From Candidatus Eisenbergiella intestinipullorum (GTDB taxonomy: Bacteria > Bacillota > Clostridia > Lachnospirales > Lachnospiraceae): DNA of 48,740 bases. Every line of letters begins with the position of its first letter. Position 1 is the stretch's first letter. The notes beneath the pieces were generated by a model. The model was not told the DNA's origin and did not search any database. It saw only the letters and a program-made list of their open reading frames with translations. Shown piece after piece: positions 23,674 through 31,758 of the stretch. Both the position numbers and the translations under genes were made by a program. The stretch lies in contig DWWH01000077.1 of the NCBI GenBank assembly GCA_019119815.1, positions 1 through 48,740 of the forward strand, in the 5' to 3' direction.

Positions 23674-23713
23674 ACGCAGGCAGCTGTTTTTCCTGACAGC
23701 TGCCTGCGTTTTG
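23674..23713 (+). terminator. Terminator of hydrogenase operon
   Basis: CGCAGGCAGCTGT (23675-23687) and ACAGCTGCCTGCG (23696-23708) form a perfect 13-bp stem followed by TTTT. Confidence 0.85.
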
Positions 23714-23758
23714 AAATTGCTGCAATTACCTTGCCGAAGTTTCTGAAAATCCTCTGCC

Positions 23759-24739
23759 TTACTTCTCAAACGGAAACTTCACGCCCCATTCCTCTCTCAG
23801 TCCGTCCATCAGCTCCATCACCCGGAGGGTTTCCTCATGGGGCATTTCCTCACACTCCAGCTTTCCTTCGGAAAGGGCGCGGATGCAGGCCTCCACCTCA
23901 TACTCATAGCCGCTGATCTGCGCGGGCCTCTCGATCGTTTTCACCTCATGATAATTCGTATCATACACCGTCAGGCTTTCAAAATTGTTGATGTTTTCAA
24001 TCACCATGAAGCCCTTCGTGCCGTAGATGGTTCCCCGCCTGTCGCTGAGCCCCAGCATGGAAGCGGCAAGCTGCGCCACCTTTCCATCCTCATAGAGGAG
24101 GGTGATGCTGTCCTGCTCGTCCACCCCGCTGTCCGTATAGGTGCAGGCGGAGGAAACCTTCGCGATATTATCTCCGAACATCATGAGAGCAAAATTGATG
24201 GGATAGACGCCCAGATCCAGAAGAGAGCCGCCCGCAAGCTCCGGCCGCTGCATCCTGGGAACAGCGCTCACCAGATACCCCAGATTGGCAGTCAGCATAG
24301 TGGGCGTACCGATCACGCCATCCGCAAGCTCCTTTCGGATGATCTGAAGCATGGGCATATAACGCACCCAGATGGCTTCCGTGATAAACACCCTCTCCTT
24401 TTTCGCATACTCCAGAAGCTCCTTCGCCTGCTTCGCGTTTGCAGTAAAAGCCTTCTCACACAGAACAGGCTTCTTATGGCGGATGCACAGTCTGGCATTT
24501 TCATAATGCTCGGAATGAGGCGTGGCAATATAGACCAGTTCCACCTCTTCGTCTTTTACCAGCTCCTCATAAGAGCCGTACGCCTTCTGAAAACCAAATT
24601 TCTGCGCGAACGCCTGCGCCTTTTCCAGACTTCTGGAGCCCACCGCATAGCATTCCACCTGCTCCATCTGCGAGATGGTCTTTGCCATGATGGAAGCGAT
24701 TCCTCCCGCTCCCAGGATTGCCATTTTCAGCTTTTTCAT
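23759..24739 (-). CDS. Gfo/Idh/MocA-family NAD(P)-dependent oxidoreductase (326 aa)
   Basis: N-terminal Rossmann fold MAILGAGGIASIMAKTI, then GSRSLEKAQAFAQKFG and the conserved EKAFTANAKQAKELL containing the EKP-like lysine position (here EKA). The C-terminal alpha/beta domain contains GGSLLDLGVYPINFALMMFG, the family's usual His-containing patch in a Tyr/Asn variant. The ATG at 24739 has AAGGGAG upstream. It probably oxidises or reduces a sugar or cyclitol; the substrate cannot be read from sequence. It follows the Nudix gene by 67 bp. Confidence 0.88.
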   Translation of the reverse strand: MKKLKMAILGAGGIASIMAKTISQMEQVECYAVGSRSLEKAQAFAQKFGFQKAYGSYEELVKDEEVELVYIATPHSEHYENARLCIRHKKPVLCEKAFTANAKQAKELLEYAKKERVFITEAIWVRYMPMLQIIRKELADGVIGTPTMLTANLGYLVSAVPRMQRPELAGGSLLDLGVYPINFALMMFGDNIAKVSSACTYTDSGVDEQDSITLLYEDGKVAQLAASMLGLSDRRGTIYGTKGFMVIENINNFESLTVYDTNYHEVKTIERPAQISGYEYEVEACIRALSEGKLECEEMPHEETLRVMELMDGLREEWGVKFPFEK

Positions 24740-24806
24740 TGTCTTTTCTCCCTTCTGATTTTTATATCTATTTTTATTTGTTATATTGATTGTGCTGCTT
24801 CCCCGG

Positions 24807-25370
24807 TCAGTCTGCCAGGCCCGCCTTCCGGAACCCGTCCTCCAGCGCGCCGATCTCCCAGGCAAAAATGCAGAAATCCGGATCCTCCGCTTCAGAATGG
24901 GCCTTCAGCTGTTCAAAATCCATCCAGCAGACCGACTCCACCTCTTCCTCCTGCAGGCGCAGTACCGGGATGTCCACCGGCTTCAGATACAGATACACCG
25001 CCGCGATCTCCCGGTCGATGATGTCCGTCCCGCCGAAATTTTCCTGAACCTCATAGGAATACAGCCCCACGTAAAAAAGCTCCGACGCCTGCGCCCGGAT
25101 GCCCAGCTCCTCCGCCAGTTCCCGGAGCGCTCCCTCTTCAAAGCTGTCTCCTGCGGAAAGGTGGCCCGCGCAGGAGGTATCCAGGCATCCGGGAAAGGTT
25201 TCCTTATTCCGGCTCCTTTTCTGCAGCAGCACCTGCAGCCTTCCGTTCTGCCTGCGCACCAGCCAGATGTGGGCCGTTCCGTGCCAGTCCCCGTCCCGGT
25301 GGATAGCGCTTCTTTCCTTTACCCGTCCGGTCAGCTCACCGTTCGGAGTACGGATGTCAAAAAATTCCAT
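24807..25370 (-). CDS. Nudix hydrolase, isopentenyl-diphosphate-isomerase-like subgroup (187 aa)
   Basis: The Nudix box runs from GHLSAGDSFEEGALRELAEE to LGI, matching Gx5Ex7REUxEExGU with a small length variation. The flanks WHGTAHIWLVRRQNGRLQVL and KRSRNKETFPGCLDTSCAGH are typical of the YfcD/IPP isomerase-like group. It lacks clear IPP isomerase catalytic Cys/Glu evidence, so a housekeeping nucleotide or sugar-diphosphate hydrolase is more likely. It lies between the secreted Ig-like gene and the oxidoreductase. Confidence 0.88.
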   Translation of the reverse strand: MEFFDIRTPNGELTGRVKERSAIHRDGDWHGTAHIWLVRRQNGRLQVLLQKRSRNKETFPGCLDTSCAGHLSAGDSFEEGALRELAEELGIRAQASELFYVGLYSYEVQENFGGTDIIDREIAAVYLYLKPVDIPVLRLQEEEVESVCWMDFEQLKAHSEAEDPDFCIFAWEIGALEDGFRKAGLAD

Positions 25371-25388
25371 GTCTGTAAGCCTTCCTTT

Positions 25389-26243
25389 TCAAGAGATCAC
25401 AAACAGTACGCTGCTGGCGAAGGGGCCGTCGCCTCCGTTGTAGGTCTTGCTGTTTCCCATGTGATCGGTCACCGTCACCTTTTTGATCCGGTAGGTTCCG
25501 GCCTCATCCGTGCTGCTTTTTTTGATGACGCCGGTATACAGCTCTCCGCCCGCCGCGTCCAGATCCACGCTCACAGCCTTTCCGTTCTCATTCTCAAACC
25601 GGACGGTCACGCTGTCCACGCCGGAAAAATCGTCCGCCACCGCGGCGGTCACGGTGATCTCCGATTCCTTTGCGGCCTGTACGGGAGATACCACAACGGC
25701 TCCCAGCACGGGCGCCGTCTCATCCAGAACCGTCACGCCGTTCTCGATGGAAAAGGCCGCTGTCACCGGAAGCGTCAGATAGCCGTCGTCCTCTTCCCGG
25801 TCCTCCGCACGGCAGTAGCGGACATAGGCTCCGTTTTCATCCTGCAGAATTACCTTATCCAGCACATAGGTTCCGGCCGGCTCATAGATGCTCATGGAAA
25901 TCCGGTCCGCATACACGCCGTCCGAAAGGTCCTCCGGCCTCAGGATTTTGGTAACGCTCCTGTCGTTCTCCGTATTGATAAACTGGATGTTGATGTGATC
26001 CAGCCCGAAAGTCCCTTCCGCCACGGCCACCGCTACGGAAACCTTCAGTTCCGTTCCTTCCGCCTGTACCGGGCCCGCCGCCACGGCGGCAAGCTGCGGA
26101 AGAACGGACGCAGACTCCATCGGCGCTGAAACGGCCGGAAGCTGTCCTGCCGAGGCCGCCCTGGTCTCCGCTTCCGGAAATGCCGCCGCAAAAAACGCGG
26201 CCGCAACAGCCACGCAAACTCCAATCCCCATCCGTCTGTTCAT
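25389..26243 (-). CDS. Secreted protein with two Ig-like repeats (284 aa)
   Basis: Signal peptide MNRRMGIGVCVAVAAAFFAA with an Ala-rich cleavage zone. Two beta-sandwich repeats of about 95 residues follow, each with the pattern GLDHINIQFIN or GVDSVTVRFEN and later AGTYVLDKVILQDENG or AGTYRIKKVTVTDHMGN. The repeats are homologous to each other. No catalytic residues or anchor are seen. Its position beside a polysaccharide deacetylase suggests a cell-surface role. Function is unknown. Confidence 0.7.
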   Translation of the reverse strand: MNRRMGIGVCVAVAAAFFAAAFPEAETRAASAGQLPAVSAPMESASVLPQLAAVAAGPVQAEGTELKVSVAVAVAEGTFGLDHINIQFINTENDRSVTKILRPEDLSDGVYADRISMSIYEPAGTYVLDKVILQDENGAYVRYCRAEDREEDDGYLTLPVTAAFSIENGVTVLDETAPVLGAVVVSPVQAAKESEITVTAAVADDFSGVDSVTVRFENENGKAVSVDLDAAGGELYTGVIKKSSTDEAGTYRIKKVTVTDHMGNSKTYNGGDGPFASSVLFVIS

Positions 26244-26319
26244 CGCCTGCCCCTTTCCGCACCCAACCGTGCCATTCTGCTTTCTGTTCTTTTATCTGTT
26301 CCAGTTTAGCACAGACAAA

Positions 26320-26339
26320 AGACGGCCGCAAGGCCGTCT
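26320..26339 (-). terminator. Terminator of deacetylase gene
   Basis: AGACGGCC/GGCCGTCT 8-bp stem with a 4-nt loop, followed by TTTTG on the minus strand, 9 bp after the stop at 26348. Confidence 0.65.
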
Positions 26340-26347
26340 CCTCCGGT

Positions 26348-27079
26348 TCAGTCAAACAGAATCTCCTCCACCGTCACGAACTCATATCCCTGCGCCTGAA
26401 GCTCATCCACAATCTCAAGCGCCGCAGTGACGCTGGTATCATAATAGTCATGCATGAGAATGATGTCGTTTTCCTCCGCTTCCCGTACTACTTTTCTCAC
26501 GATGGCGTAGGCGTCGGAAGAGCACCAGTCCAGAGGATCCACGGTCCACAGCACGGGAAACATGTTCAGCTCCGCCTCCAGCGTTTTGTCCCAGCTTCCA
26601 TAAGGCGGCCGCACATAGAGCACCTCTTCACCGGTGATTTCTGAAATGACCTCATTGGTCCGAAGCAGCTCCTCCTTAAACTGCTCCCGGTTGGAGGCGT
26701 TCAGCTGGATGTGGCTGTAGGTATGGTTGCCGATCAGATGCCCTTCCCTGCTCATCCTCCGGATGATGTCCGGGTGCAGGGCGGCGTGTTCTCCCGTCAC
26801 GAAAAAGGTGGCCTTCACGCCGCGCTTTTTCAGTCCGTCCAGAAGCTGCTCCGTATAGGATGGGTGGGGGCCGTCGTCAAAGGAAATCGCGATCTTTTTT
26901 GGCTCCGCTTCCTCCCCGGCAGGCTCTTTCGCATCCGGACGGGCAGAAGCGGAAACGGCAGGGCCGCCATCCCCCGTCCGCTCCGTCTTCAGGCAGGCTG
27001 CGCCCAGAACGCAGAAAAGCAGCGCCGCTGCGGCTGAAAACAGGAGCATGCGCATCCTTTTCACAGTTTCTTTCCGCAT
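26348..27079 (-). CDS. Polysaccharide deacetylase, NodB domain, membrane-anchored or secreted (243 aa)
   Basis: An N-terminal hydrophobic segment (MLLFSAAAALLFCVLGAACL) acts as signal or anchor; the Cys context is only a weak lipobox. NodB motifs are complete: ISFDDGPHPSY (catalytic and metal Asp), IGNHTYSHIQL (metal His pair), VRPPYGSWD, VDPLDWCS and IILMHDYYD. It removes N- or O-acetyl groups from peptidoglycan or another glycan outside the cell, which typically changes lysozyme resistance or spore or wall maturation. The exact glycan is not determinable. Confidence 0.9.
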   Translation of the reverse strand: MRKETVKRMRMLLFSAAAALLFCVLGAACLKTERTGDGGPAVSASARPDAKEPAGEEAEPKKIAISFDDGPHPSYTEQLLDGLKKRGVKATFFVTGEHAALHPDIIRRMSREGHLIGNHTYSHIQLNASNREQFKEELLRTNEVISEITGEEVLYVRPPYGSWDKTLEAELNMFPVLWTVDPLDWCSSDAYAIVRKVVREAEENDIILMHDYYDTSVTAALEIVDELQAQGYEFVTVEEILFD

Positions 27080-27153
27080 TGGCGCCGCCTCTCAGAGTTC
27101 TTTCTGAATACTATATGCTGCGGCAGGAGCCTCTATTCCGGCTCTGTCAGGAA

Positions 27154-28095
27154 TCACATCACGTTCTGCGGCTTTCCGTCCAGGTATCCGGCCACGTTGT
27201 CAAACACGATGACCGCTCTCTGGTAGAGCGCCTCCTTTGTGGCAAAGGCCACATGGGGCGTGGCCACCAGGTTGGGGGCCGCAAGCAGCGGATGATCCTG
27301 CGCGATGGGAGGCTCCGTCTCATACACATCCACGGCAGCCCCGGCCAGACGGCCTTCCCGGAGGGCGGAAGCCAGAGCCGCGCTGTCCACTACCGGTCCT
27401 CTCGCCGTATTGATCAGGACCGCATTCCGCTTCATCAGCCCGATCTCCCGCTCTCCGATCATTCCTCTGGTCTGCTCCGTGAGCGGCACATGCAGGGAAA
27501 CGATGTCGCACTCCGAAAGAAGCGTATCCAGATCCGTCATGCGGACACCCTCCACCTGTCTGGGGCTCCGGTTAAAGCCCAGTACCTGGCAGCCGAATGC
27601 CTCCGCCAGCTTCGCCGTGCGCGTTCCGATGGCGCCCATGCCGATGACGCCGAATTTTTTCCCAGAAAGCTCCAGACCGGTCAGGCCGGTTTTATCCCTT
27701 CCTTCGCGCACCGCCCGGTCGCAGTCGATGATGCGACGGTACAGGCTCAGCGCCAGTCCGAATACCAGCTCCGAAACCGCCGTATTGGAATATCCGGCGC
27801 AGTTGCTCACCAGGATTCCTCTTTCCCGGCAGTAATCCATATCCACATGATCCACGCCGGTAAACGCTACGGAGATCATCTTCAGCTTCGGGCAGCGCTC
27901 CATGACCTCCTTCCGGAAAGGGAGGTTGGACAGGACCACAATATCCGCATCCTTTGCCCGTTCCGCCAGCGTATCCGCGTCTGTGACGCGTGTGTCATAA
28001 GCCTCGATTTTCACTCTGTCTGTCAGCTTTTCCTCCGCAAGGGCAAGGAGCTTTTCCTGCTCCACGCCCAGCGGCTCCAGAATTACCAGTTTCAA
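27154..28095 (-). CDS. D-isomer-specific 2-hydroxyacid dehydrogenase (313 aa)
   Basis: The TTG start at 28095 is chosen because GGAGG is 7 nt upstream and the fold begins KLVILEPLG there; the open frame upstream is repeat sequence. The NAD-binding motif GVIGMGAIGTRTAKLAEAFG, catalytic Arg in INTARGPVVD, Glu in ETEPP and His in ATPHVAFAT are all present. The family reduces 2-oxoacids to D-2-hydroxyacids or acts on phosphoglycerate-like substrates. The substrate is not identifiable. Monocistronic. Confidence 0.9.
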   Translation of the reverse strand: MKLVILEPLGVEQEKLLALAEEKLTDRVKIEAYDTRVTDADTLAERAKDADIVVLSNLPFRKEVMERCPKLKMISVAFTGVDHVDMDYCRERGILVSNCAGYSNTAVSELVFGLALSLYRRIIDCDRAVREGRDKTGLTGLELSGKKFGVIGMGAIGTRTAKLAEAFGCQVLGFNRSPRQVEGVRMTDLDTLLSECDIVSLHVPLTEQTRGMIGEREIGLMKRNAVLINTARGPVVDSAALASALREGRLAGAAVDVYETEPPIAQDHPLLAAPNLVATPHVAFATKEALYQRAVIVFDNVAGYLDGKPQNVM

Positions 28096-28144
28096 ACCTG
28101 TTCCTCCATTCCGAAGCGGCTCCTGCTGAAAAATCCAGCCGCTT
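28096..28144 (-). repeat. Short member of the start-site hairpin family
   Basis: AAGCGGCT/AGCCGCTT (28114-28121 with 28137-28144) followed on the minus strand by CTTCGGAATGGAGG, the same end seen before the YczE-type gene (10346). Comparable ends lie near 34260 and 39630. It supplies the ribosome site of the dehydrogenase. The rest of 28145-28259 has no gene. Confidence 0.45.
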
Positions 28145-28259
28145 CTTTTGCATTCCAGGGACCCGTTACGGCCCTGCATGTATCCTTTTCCGGTTTTCCC
28201 CGTGTTTTTTCATTATAGCGCATCTTTCAGAGATGAGAAAGTCCCTGTGAGAGAAAAGC

Positions 28260-30650
28260 TTACTCTCCCGTTTCGGCTGTCTCCTCTGATGCCCCCTTTA
28301 CTGCAGGAGGGGTGCTGCTTTCAAAACAAAGCTGCTCTCCCTCCGGCGTTGTCACCGCAAAAATGTCGCCGTATGCCGCGACTGACTGCGCAGGCACCCG
28401 CTCTCCCAGGGGTTCCAGATTTTCATCGATAAAGCAGGCATAACCGTCTTCCACGACCATGGCCCTTCCGTTGGCAAACCGGCTGGCGTCATCATACATC
28501 GCCATGACGGTTCCGTCATGATCCACATAGCCCCATCTTCCGTCCTGCTGAATCAGCCAGTATCCGGATTCATCGATTCTTACATAATCCGCGGATGCCA
28601 GAATACATTCCTCTGAAATCACCGGCTCTCCGCTTCCAAATTCATCCGTAATAATATCCTGTGCGGCAACGTCTATCAGATAATAAACCGTTTCCCCGCC
28701 TGACTCCAGAGACACGGAAATCATGGTTCCGTTGCTGAAACACAGATTTCCATTTTCCCAAAATCCCCAGATTGTCCATGAAAGGTCCGGATCCTCCCAG
28801 GATAGTCCCGCATACTCCACCAGATTCCTCATCCGGAACTTATAAGCTTCCGTACCGCTTGTATTGTAGATATAGAAATCACCGTACATATCTTCAAACG
28901 GCATGCCGCGGGAAACATAATACCCTTTATACACCGAGCCGATCGGATAGAAGAAATCCACATCCGAGCTGTCCGCACTGCTCTCCACTATAATTCCGCT
29001 GTCAGAAGGCTCCGGCTGAACAGGGTCCTGCAATTCCGGATGTCTCAGCGGGTATCTGGCATCAAAGATATCGAAGGCTTCTCCATCCAGGGAGAGCCGG
29101 ATTTCATAGTCATCCGCGCATATTGCATAGCCCTCGTTGAACCCCACCGCTCCGGACTGTTCGTAAACCAGATCCGCTTCGGATTTATAAAGGACGGAGC
29201 CATCCAGTCTCACATATGCAAAGTCATTGGTATAGGCCTCTTCATCAGCATCCTCCCAGAGCACAACCCCTTCACTCACTGCCTTGACCGGCTTATCCGT
29301 CTGGAAAATCTCATTCCCTTCCCGGTCAAATACCCGATAATCACCGTCCTTTCCAAAGAAGGTCTGTCCATCATCATTGGGCTCTGAGCAGGCGTAGTCA
29401 TATTCCAGAGGAACCAGGATCTCATTGTCATAGCTGACAAGTCCCCATTTTCCATTCCTGCAGACAATGGCAATTCCATCCCTGGCATTTTTCATTTCAT
29501 CGTACTGCCCGGAGATAGCGAGCTGTCCATACTCTGCCGCTTCTTCCCCCGCCGTTTCTTCCGTAGCGGTTTCCGTCTCTTCTGTCTGCCGCATTGCCGT
29601 CTCCGATGCATTTTCGGAGTCAGACGAAGCAGCCGCTGCTGTTTCTCCCGTCACAATGCTCTGTGTCTCCTGCGCGGTTTCCGCGGATGACTGCATGGCT
29701 GCCGTCTCTGTCTCAGGTTCCTGGCGGTTCAGGTTCACCGCCGCGGCACTGACTCCGGCAATAACTCCTGCCGCGGCCACAGCTCCGACAAGCACCTTCA
29801 TTTTCAGGGATGCTCCCGCCAGCTTTCCCAGAACGGAACTTCCGGAGACAGTTCCTGCTGCTTCGGATACTGTTTCCGCTTCCGCGACTGTCCTCTCTTC
29901 GCCCGTCTGTCGTATTCCTTTCTCCGATCCATCTGTCCCGGAGGAGCCGGACATCCTATTGTCCTCAAGCTGCGCGCGCAGTCCTTCCGGCATGGGTTTG
30001 AACACACAGTCCGCCATTTCTCTGCGGAAAAAGAGAAGCATGAACGGCGCCAGGCTGTATATCCTCGTCCCTTTCTTTTCCTCCAGCTCAAGAACTCCCT
30101 TTTTTATGTTGACCTTGGCCCGGCTCAGATGAGACTTCACCGTATTTACCGGAATACCGAGCTCTTCCGCGATCTGCTCCTGCTTCTCTTCATTATAGTA
30201 GTAACCGATTACGCACAGTCGCTGCATGTCGCTCAGCCCGTCAATGATTTCCCGCATAAGACGCTGCTTTTCCCGGTCCTGCAGAATACTCTCCGGAATA
30301 AAACATTCATCGTCCGCAATATTTTCAAAATAATCGGAATCCCCTTCTCCCTCATCCGAATCCAGCAAAATCATGCGGTTGTTTTTCTTCAGATATGCAA
30401 AGCATTTCCGGTTTCCGATCATGGCCGCCCAGCTGAGAAAATTCTCCGTCTGATTCAGCTGATCGATGTTTCTGCTGATCTCAAGATAGGTCTCCTGTAT
30501 CATGTCCATGGCGGCGTCTTCGTTTTTCATCACCCTGACAATGCAGGTATACAGATACCGGTAGGACAGCTCGTAAATCCGGTTGAAGCTCTCTCTGTCT
30601 CCATTCTGATAGCTTTTTACGGCTTCTTCCAGTTCCTTTGGTGTTTTCAT
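28260..30650 (-). CDS. ECF sigma factor fused to membrane helix and external WG-repeat domain (796 aa)
   Basis: Residues 10-90 are sigma region 2 (DAAMDMIQETYLEISRNIDQ; ENFLSWAAMIGNRK). Residues about 130-185 are region 4 with the helix-turn-helix EQIAEELGIPVNTVKSHLSR. Residues 220-280 form a cytoplasmic Ser/Glu linker, 284-305 one membrane helix (VLVGAVAAAGVIAGVSAAAV), and 306-375 an external Thr/Glu/Ala linker. The rest is beta-rich with WG-type repeats (NGKWGLVSYDNE; DGRWGYVDHDGTV). The sigma factor and its sensor are thus one polypeptide. The start overlaps the preceding stop by 4 nt. Release of the sigma part by proteolysis is the likely mode of action, but this is inference. Confidence 0.88.
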   Translation of the reverse strand: MKTPKELEEAVKSYQNGDRESFNRIYELSYRYLYTCIVRVMKNEDAAMDMIQETYLEISRNIDQLNQTENFLSWAAMIGNRKCFAYLKKNNRMILLDSDEGEGDSDYFENIADDECFIPESILQDREKQRLMREIIDGLSDMQRLCVIGYYYNEEKQEQIAEELGIPVNTVKSHLSRAKVNIKKGVLELEEKKGTRIYSLAPFMLLFFRREMADCVFKPMPEGLRAQLEDNRMSGSSGTDGSEKGIRQTGEERTVAEAETVSEAAGTVSGSSVLGKLAGASLKMKVLVGAVAAAGVIAGVSAAAVNLNRQEPETETAAMQSSAETAQETQSIVTGETAAAASSDSENASETAMRQTEETETATEETAGEEAAEYGQLAISGQYDEMKNARDGIAIVCRNGKWGLVSYDNEILVPLEYDYACSEPNDDGQTFFGKDGDYRVFDREGNEIFQTDKPVKAVSEGVVLWEDADEEAYTNDFAYVRLDGSVLYKSEADLVYEQSGAVGFNEGYAICADDYEIRLSLDGEAFDIFDARYPLRHPELQDPVQPEPSDSGIIVESSADSSDVDFFYPIGSVYKGYYVSRGMPFEDMYGDFYIYNTSGTEAYKFRMRNLVEYAGLSWEDPDLSWTIWGFWENGNLCFSNGTMISVSLESGGETVYYLIDVAAQDIITDEFGSGEPVISEECILASADYVRIDESGYWLIQQDGRWGYVDHDGTVMAMYDDASRFANGRAMVVEDGYACFIDENLEPLGERVPAQSVAAYGDIFAVTTPEGEQLCFESSTPPAVKGASEETAETGE

Positions 30651-30949
30651 CTCTCCCCTTCCTTCGTCCCTATGTCCGGGCGATCATATGTATTTGTTTT
30701 CCCTTTCCTGTCCGTTTTCAGCTGACAGGCGTCCTTCAGGCATATTCTGCATTTTTCCGGACGGATATATGGGCCGTCCGCCCTGCCTTCGATCTCCAGC
30801 TTCTGTCCCTTTCGTATGAAAAGATAATCCCTGATCGCCTGTCTTCCTTTGGATACGATCTCATATTCCCGGCCGCCCACGTTCACCAGATACCGGCCGG
30901 ATTCCCTGTCACGGGTCACTTCCGTGACCACTCTCGCGCTTATCTTCAT
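30647..30949 (-). CDS. Small protein of unknown function in sigma operon (100 aa)
   Basis: A beta-rich N-terminal part (MKISARVVTEVTRDRESGRY; VNVGGREYEIVSKGRQ; GQKLEIEGRADGPYIRP) suggests a small barrel, perhaps OB-like. It ends with a Cys trio KCRICLKDACQ and a basic tail. There is no signal peptide or membrane segment. It is translationally coupled to the sigma fusion (ATGA overlap) and 60 bp after the coiled-coil gene. It could modulate the sigma domain in the cytoplasm. No family is recognised with confidence. Confidence 0.6.
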   Translation of the reverse strand: MKISARVVTEVTRDRESGRYLVNVGGREYEIVSKGRQAIRDYLFIRKGQKLEIEGRADGPYIRPEKCRICLKDACQLKTDRKGKTNTYDRPDIGTKEGER

Positions 30950-31009
30950 GGGCCGTCCCTCTTTAAAACCACCACCACAGCATGGAATCCAGTTCCTCTC
31001 CCACCTCTG

Positions 31010-31447
31010 TCAGCAGATGTCCTCTTCCAGATTTTCAACTGCATCCGAGACCGCTTCCACTTCTCCTATCGTATCCATGATAACATGATACTGTTCTTCT
31101 GCAAATCCCGGAAGCATCTTTTCCGTGATTCCATCCAGTTCCGTGTCTCTGTCGTTCACCGTTTTGCAGATGCCGTTCAGGACGGCCCGGTAACCTGAGC
31201 AGGCCGTATTCATCCCGACCGCTCCTGCCAGCACGGCTGCGATCAGCACGATCGCCAGCGCCGCCTTTGCCGCCTTCGGAACAGCAGCAAGTTTTCCTTT
31301 CAGCCGATCCAGCGCGGCCTTTCCATCCAGCCCTTCCGCCTTCGCTTCCAGTTCTTCCACTTTTGCTTTCAGTCCTTTTGCCTTCGCTTCCAGTCCTTCC
31401 ATCCCTGTTTCCTGTCCGATCCCTGCCGCTTTGAATAATCCTTTCAT
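31010..31447 (-). CDS. Coiled-coil membrane protein, first gene of sigma operon (145 aa)
   Basis: Heptad-like repeats (EGLEAKAKGLKAKVEELEAK), then an amphipathic Lys/Ala stretch, one membrane helix (AALAIVLIAAVLAGAVGM) and a short external part with two Cys and an acidic end (VSDAVENLEEDIC). No family recognised. It may act as partner or scaffold for the membrane-bound sigma factor. Its own ATG has only a weak ribosome site, because a 143-bp element separates it from a strong AAGGAGG at about 31603. Translation may depend on re-initiation after a 47-codon frame whose TAA overlaps the ATG (TAATG). Confidence 0.6.
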   Translation of the reverse strand: MKGLFKAAGIGQETGMEGLEAKAKGLKAKVEELEAKAEGLDGKAALDRLKGKLAAVPKAAKAALAIVLIAAVLAGAVGMNTACSGYRAVLNGICKTVNDRDTELDGITEKMLPGFAEEQYHVIMDTIGEVEAVSDAVENLEEDIC

Positions 31448-31591
31448 TACAGCTCAGCCTTCGGCCGAGCTGTAACGGCATCCGGCCATTCCAAGCGCTT
31501 CGCGCCAGGCCGGATGCCTCCAGCCGGTCTGTTTTCGTACGGTCTGCGCAATGAATGCGCAGACCTGGCTGAGTAGTAACATCCTTTCATT
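31438..31591 (-). mobile_element. 143-bp hairpin element flanked by 11-bp direct repeats
   Basis: ATCCTTTCATT occurs at 31438-31448 and 31581-31591. On the minus strand each copy contains the ATG of the coiled-coil gene with its AAAGGA continuation. Between them are hairpins GGTCTGCGCA/TGCGCAGACC (31541-31565), GGCATCCGGCC/GGCCGGATGCC (31477-31518) and TACAGCTC/GAGCTGTA (31448-31474). This is what insertion with target duplication at a start codon would leave. A 47-codon frame (31590-31447) runs through it. Confidence 0.6.
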
Positions 31592-31648
31592 CCTGTTTCC
31601 TCCTTGGTCTGTTTTTTGTCCGGACCTCTTTCCGGCCCTTCTGTCTGG

Positions 31649-31677
31649 AGAGAGCGAGGGAAACGGAAAATAGTTGC
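31649..31677 (-). promoter_or_regulatory. ECF-type promoter of sigma operon
   Basis: Minus strand GCAAC (31677-31673), 15 nt, TCGCTCTCT (31657-31649), about 45 nt upstream of the AAGGAGG at 31603. The identical motif with identical spacing lies at 35855-35883. GCAAC resembles ECF -35 boxes. The sigma fusion encoded in this operon is the obvious candidate to read it. Confidence 0.6.
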
Positions 31678-31715
31678 GGGGATATGAAAATTTTTTTCAG
31701 ATTTTCATATCCCCG
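31677..31715. repeat. 15-bp perfect inverted repeat beside the ECF promoter
   Basis: CGGGGATATGAAAAT (31677-31691) and ATTTTCATATCCCCG (31701-31715), loop 9 nt. It lies 44 bp past the stop of the upstream secreted-protein gene and touches the -35 box. No long T-run follows on the minus strand, so it may be a poor terminator, an operator, or both. Confidence 0.5.
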
Positions 31716-31758
31716 TCTTTTATACGGATCCATTAAAAATATTCCTGATCAGAGTACC

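Noticed and set aside
21751..23769. 672-codon minus-strand frame opposite hydA
   Set aside because: Mirror of hydA codon bias. Contains no recognisable motif, while the plus strand has every hydrogenase motif.
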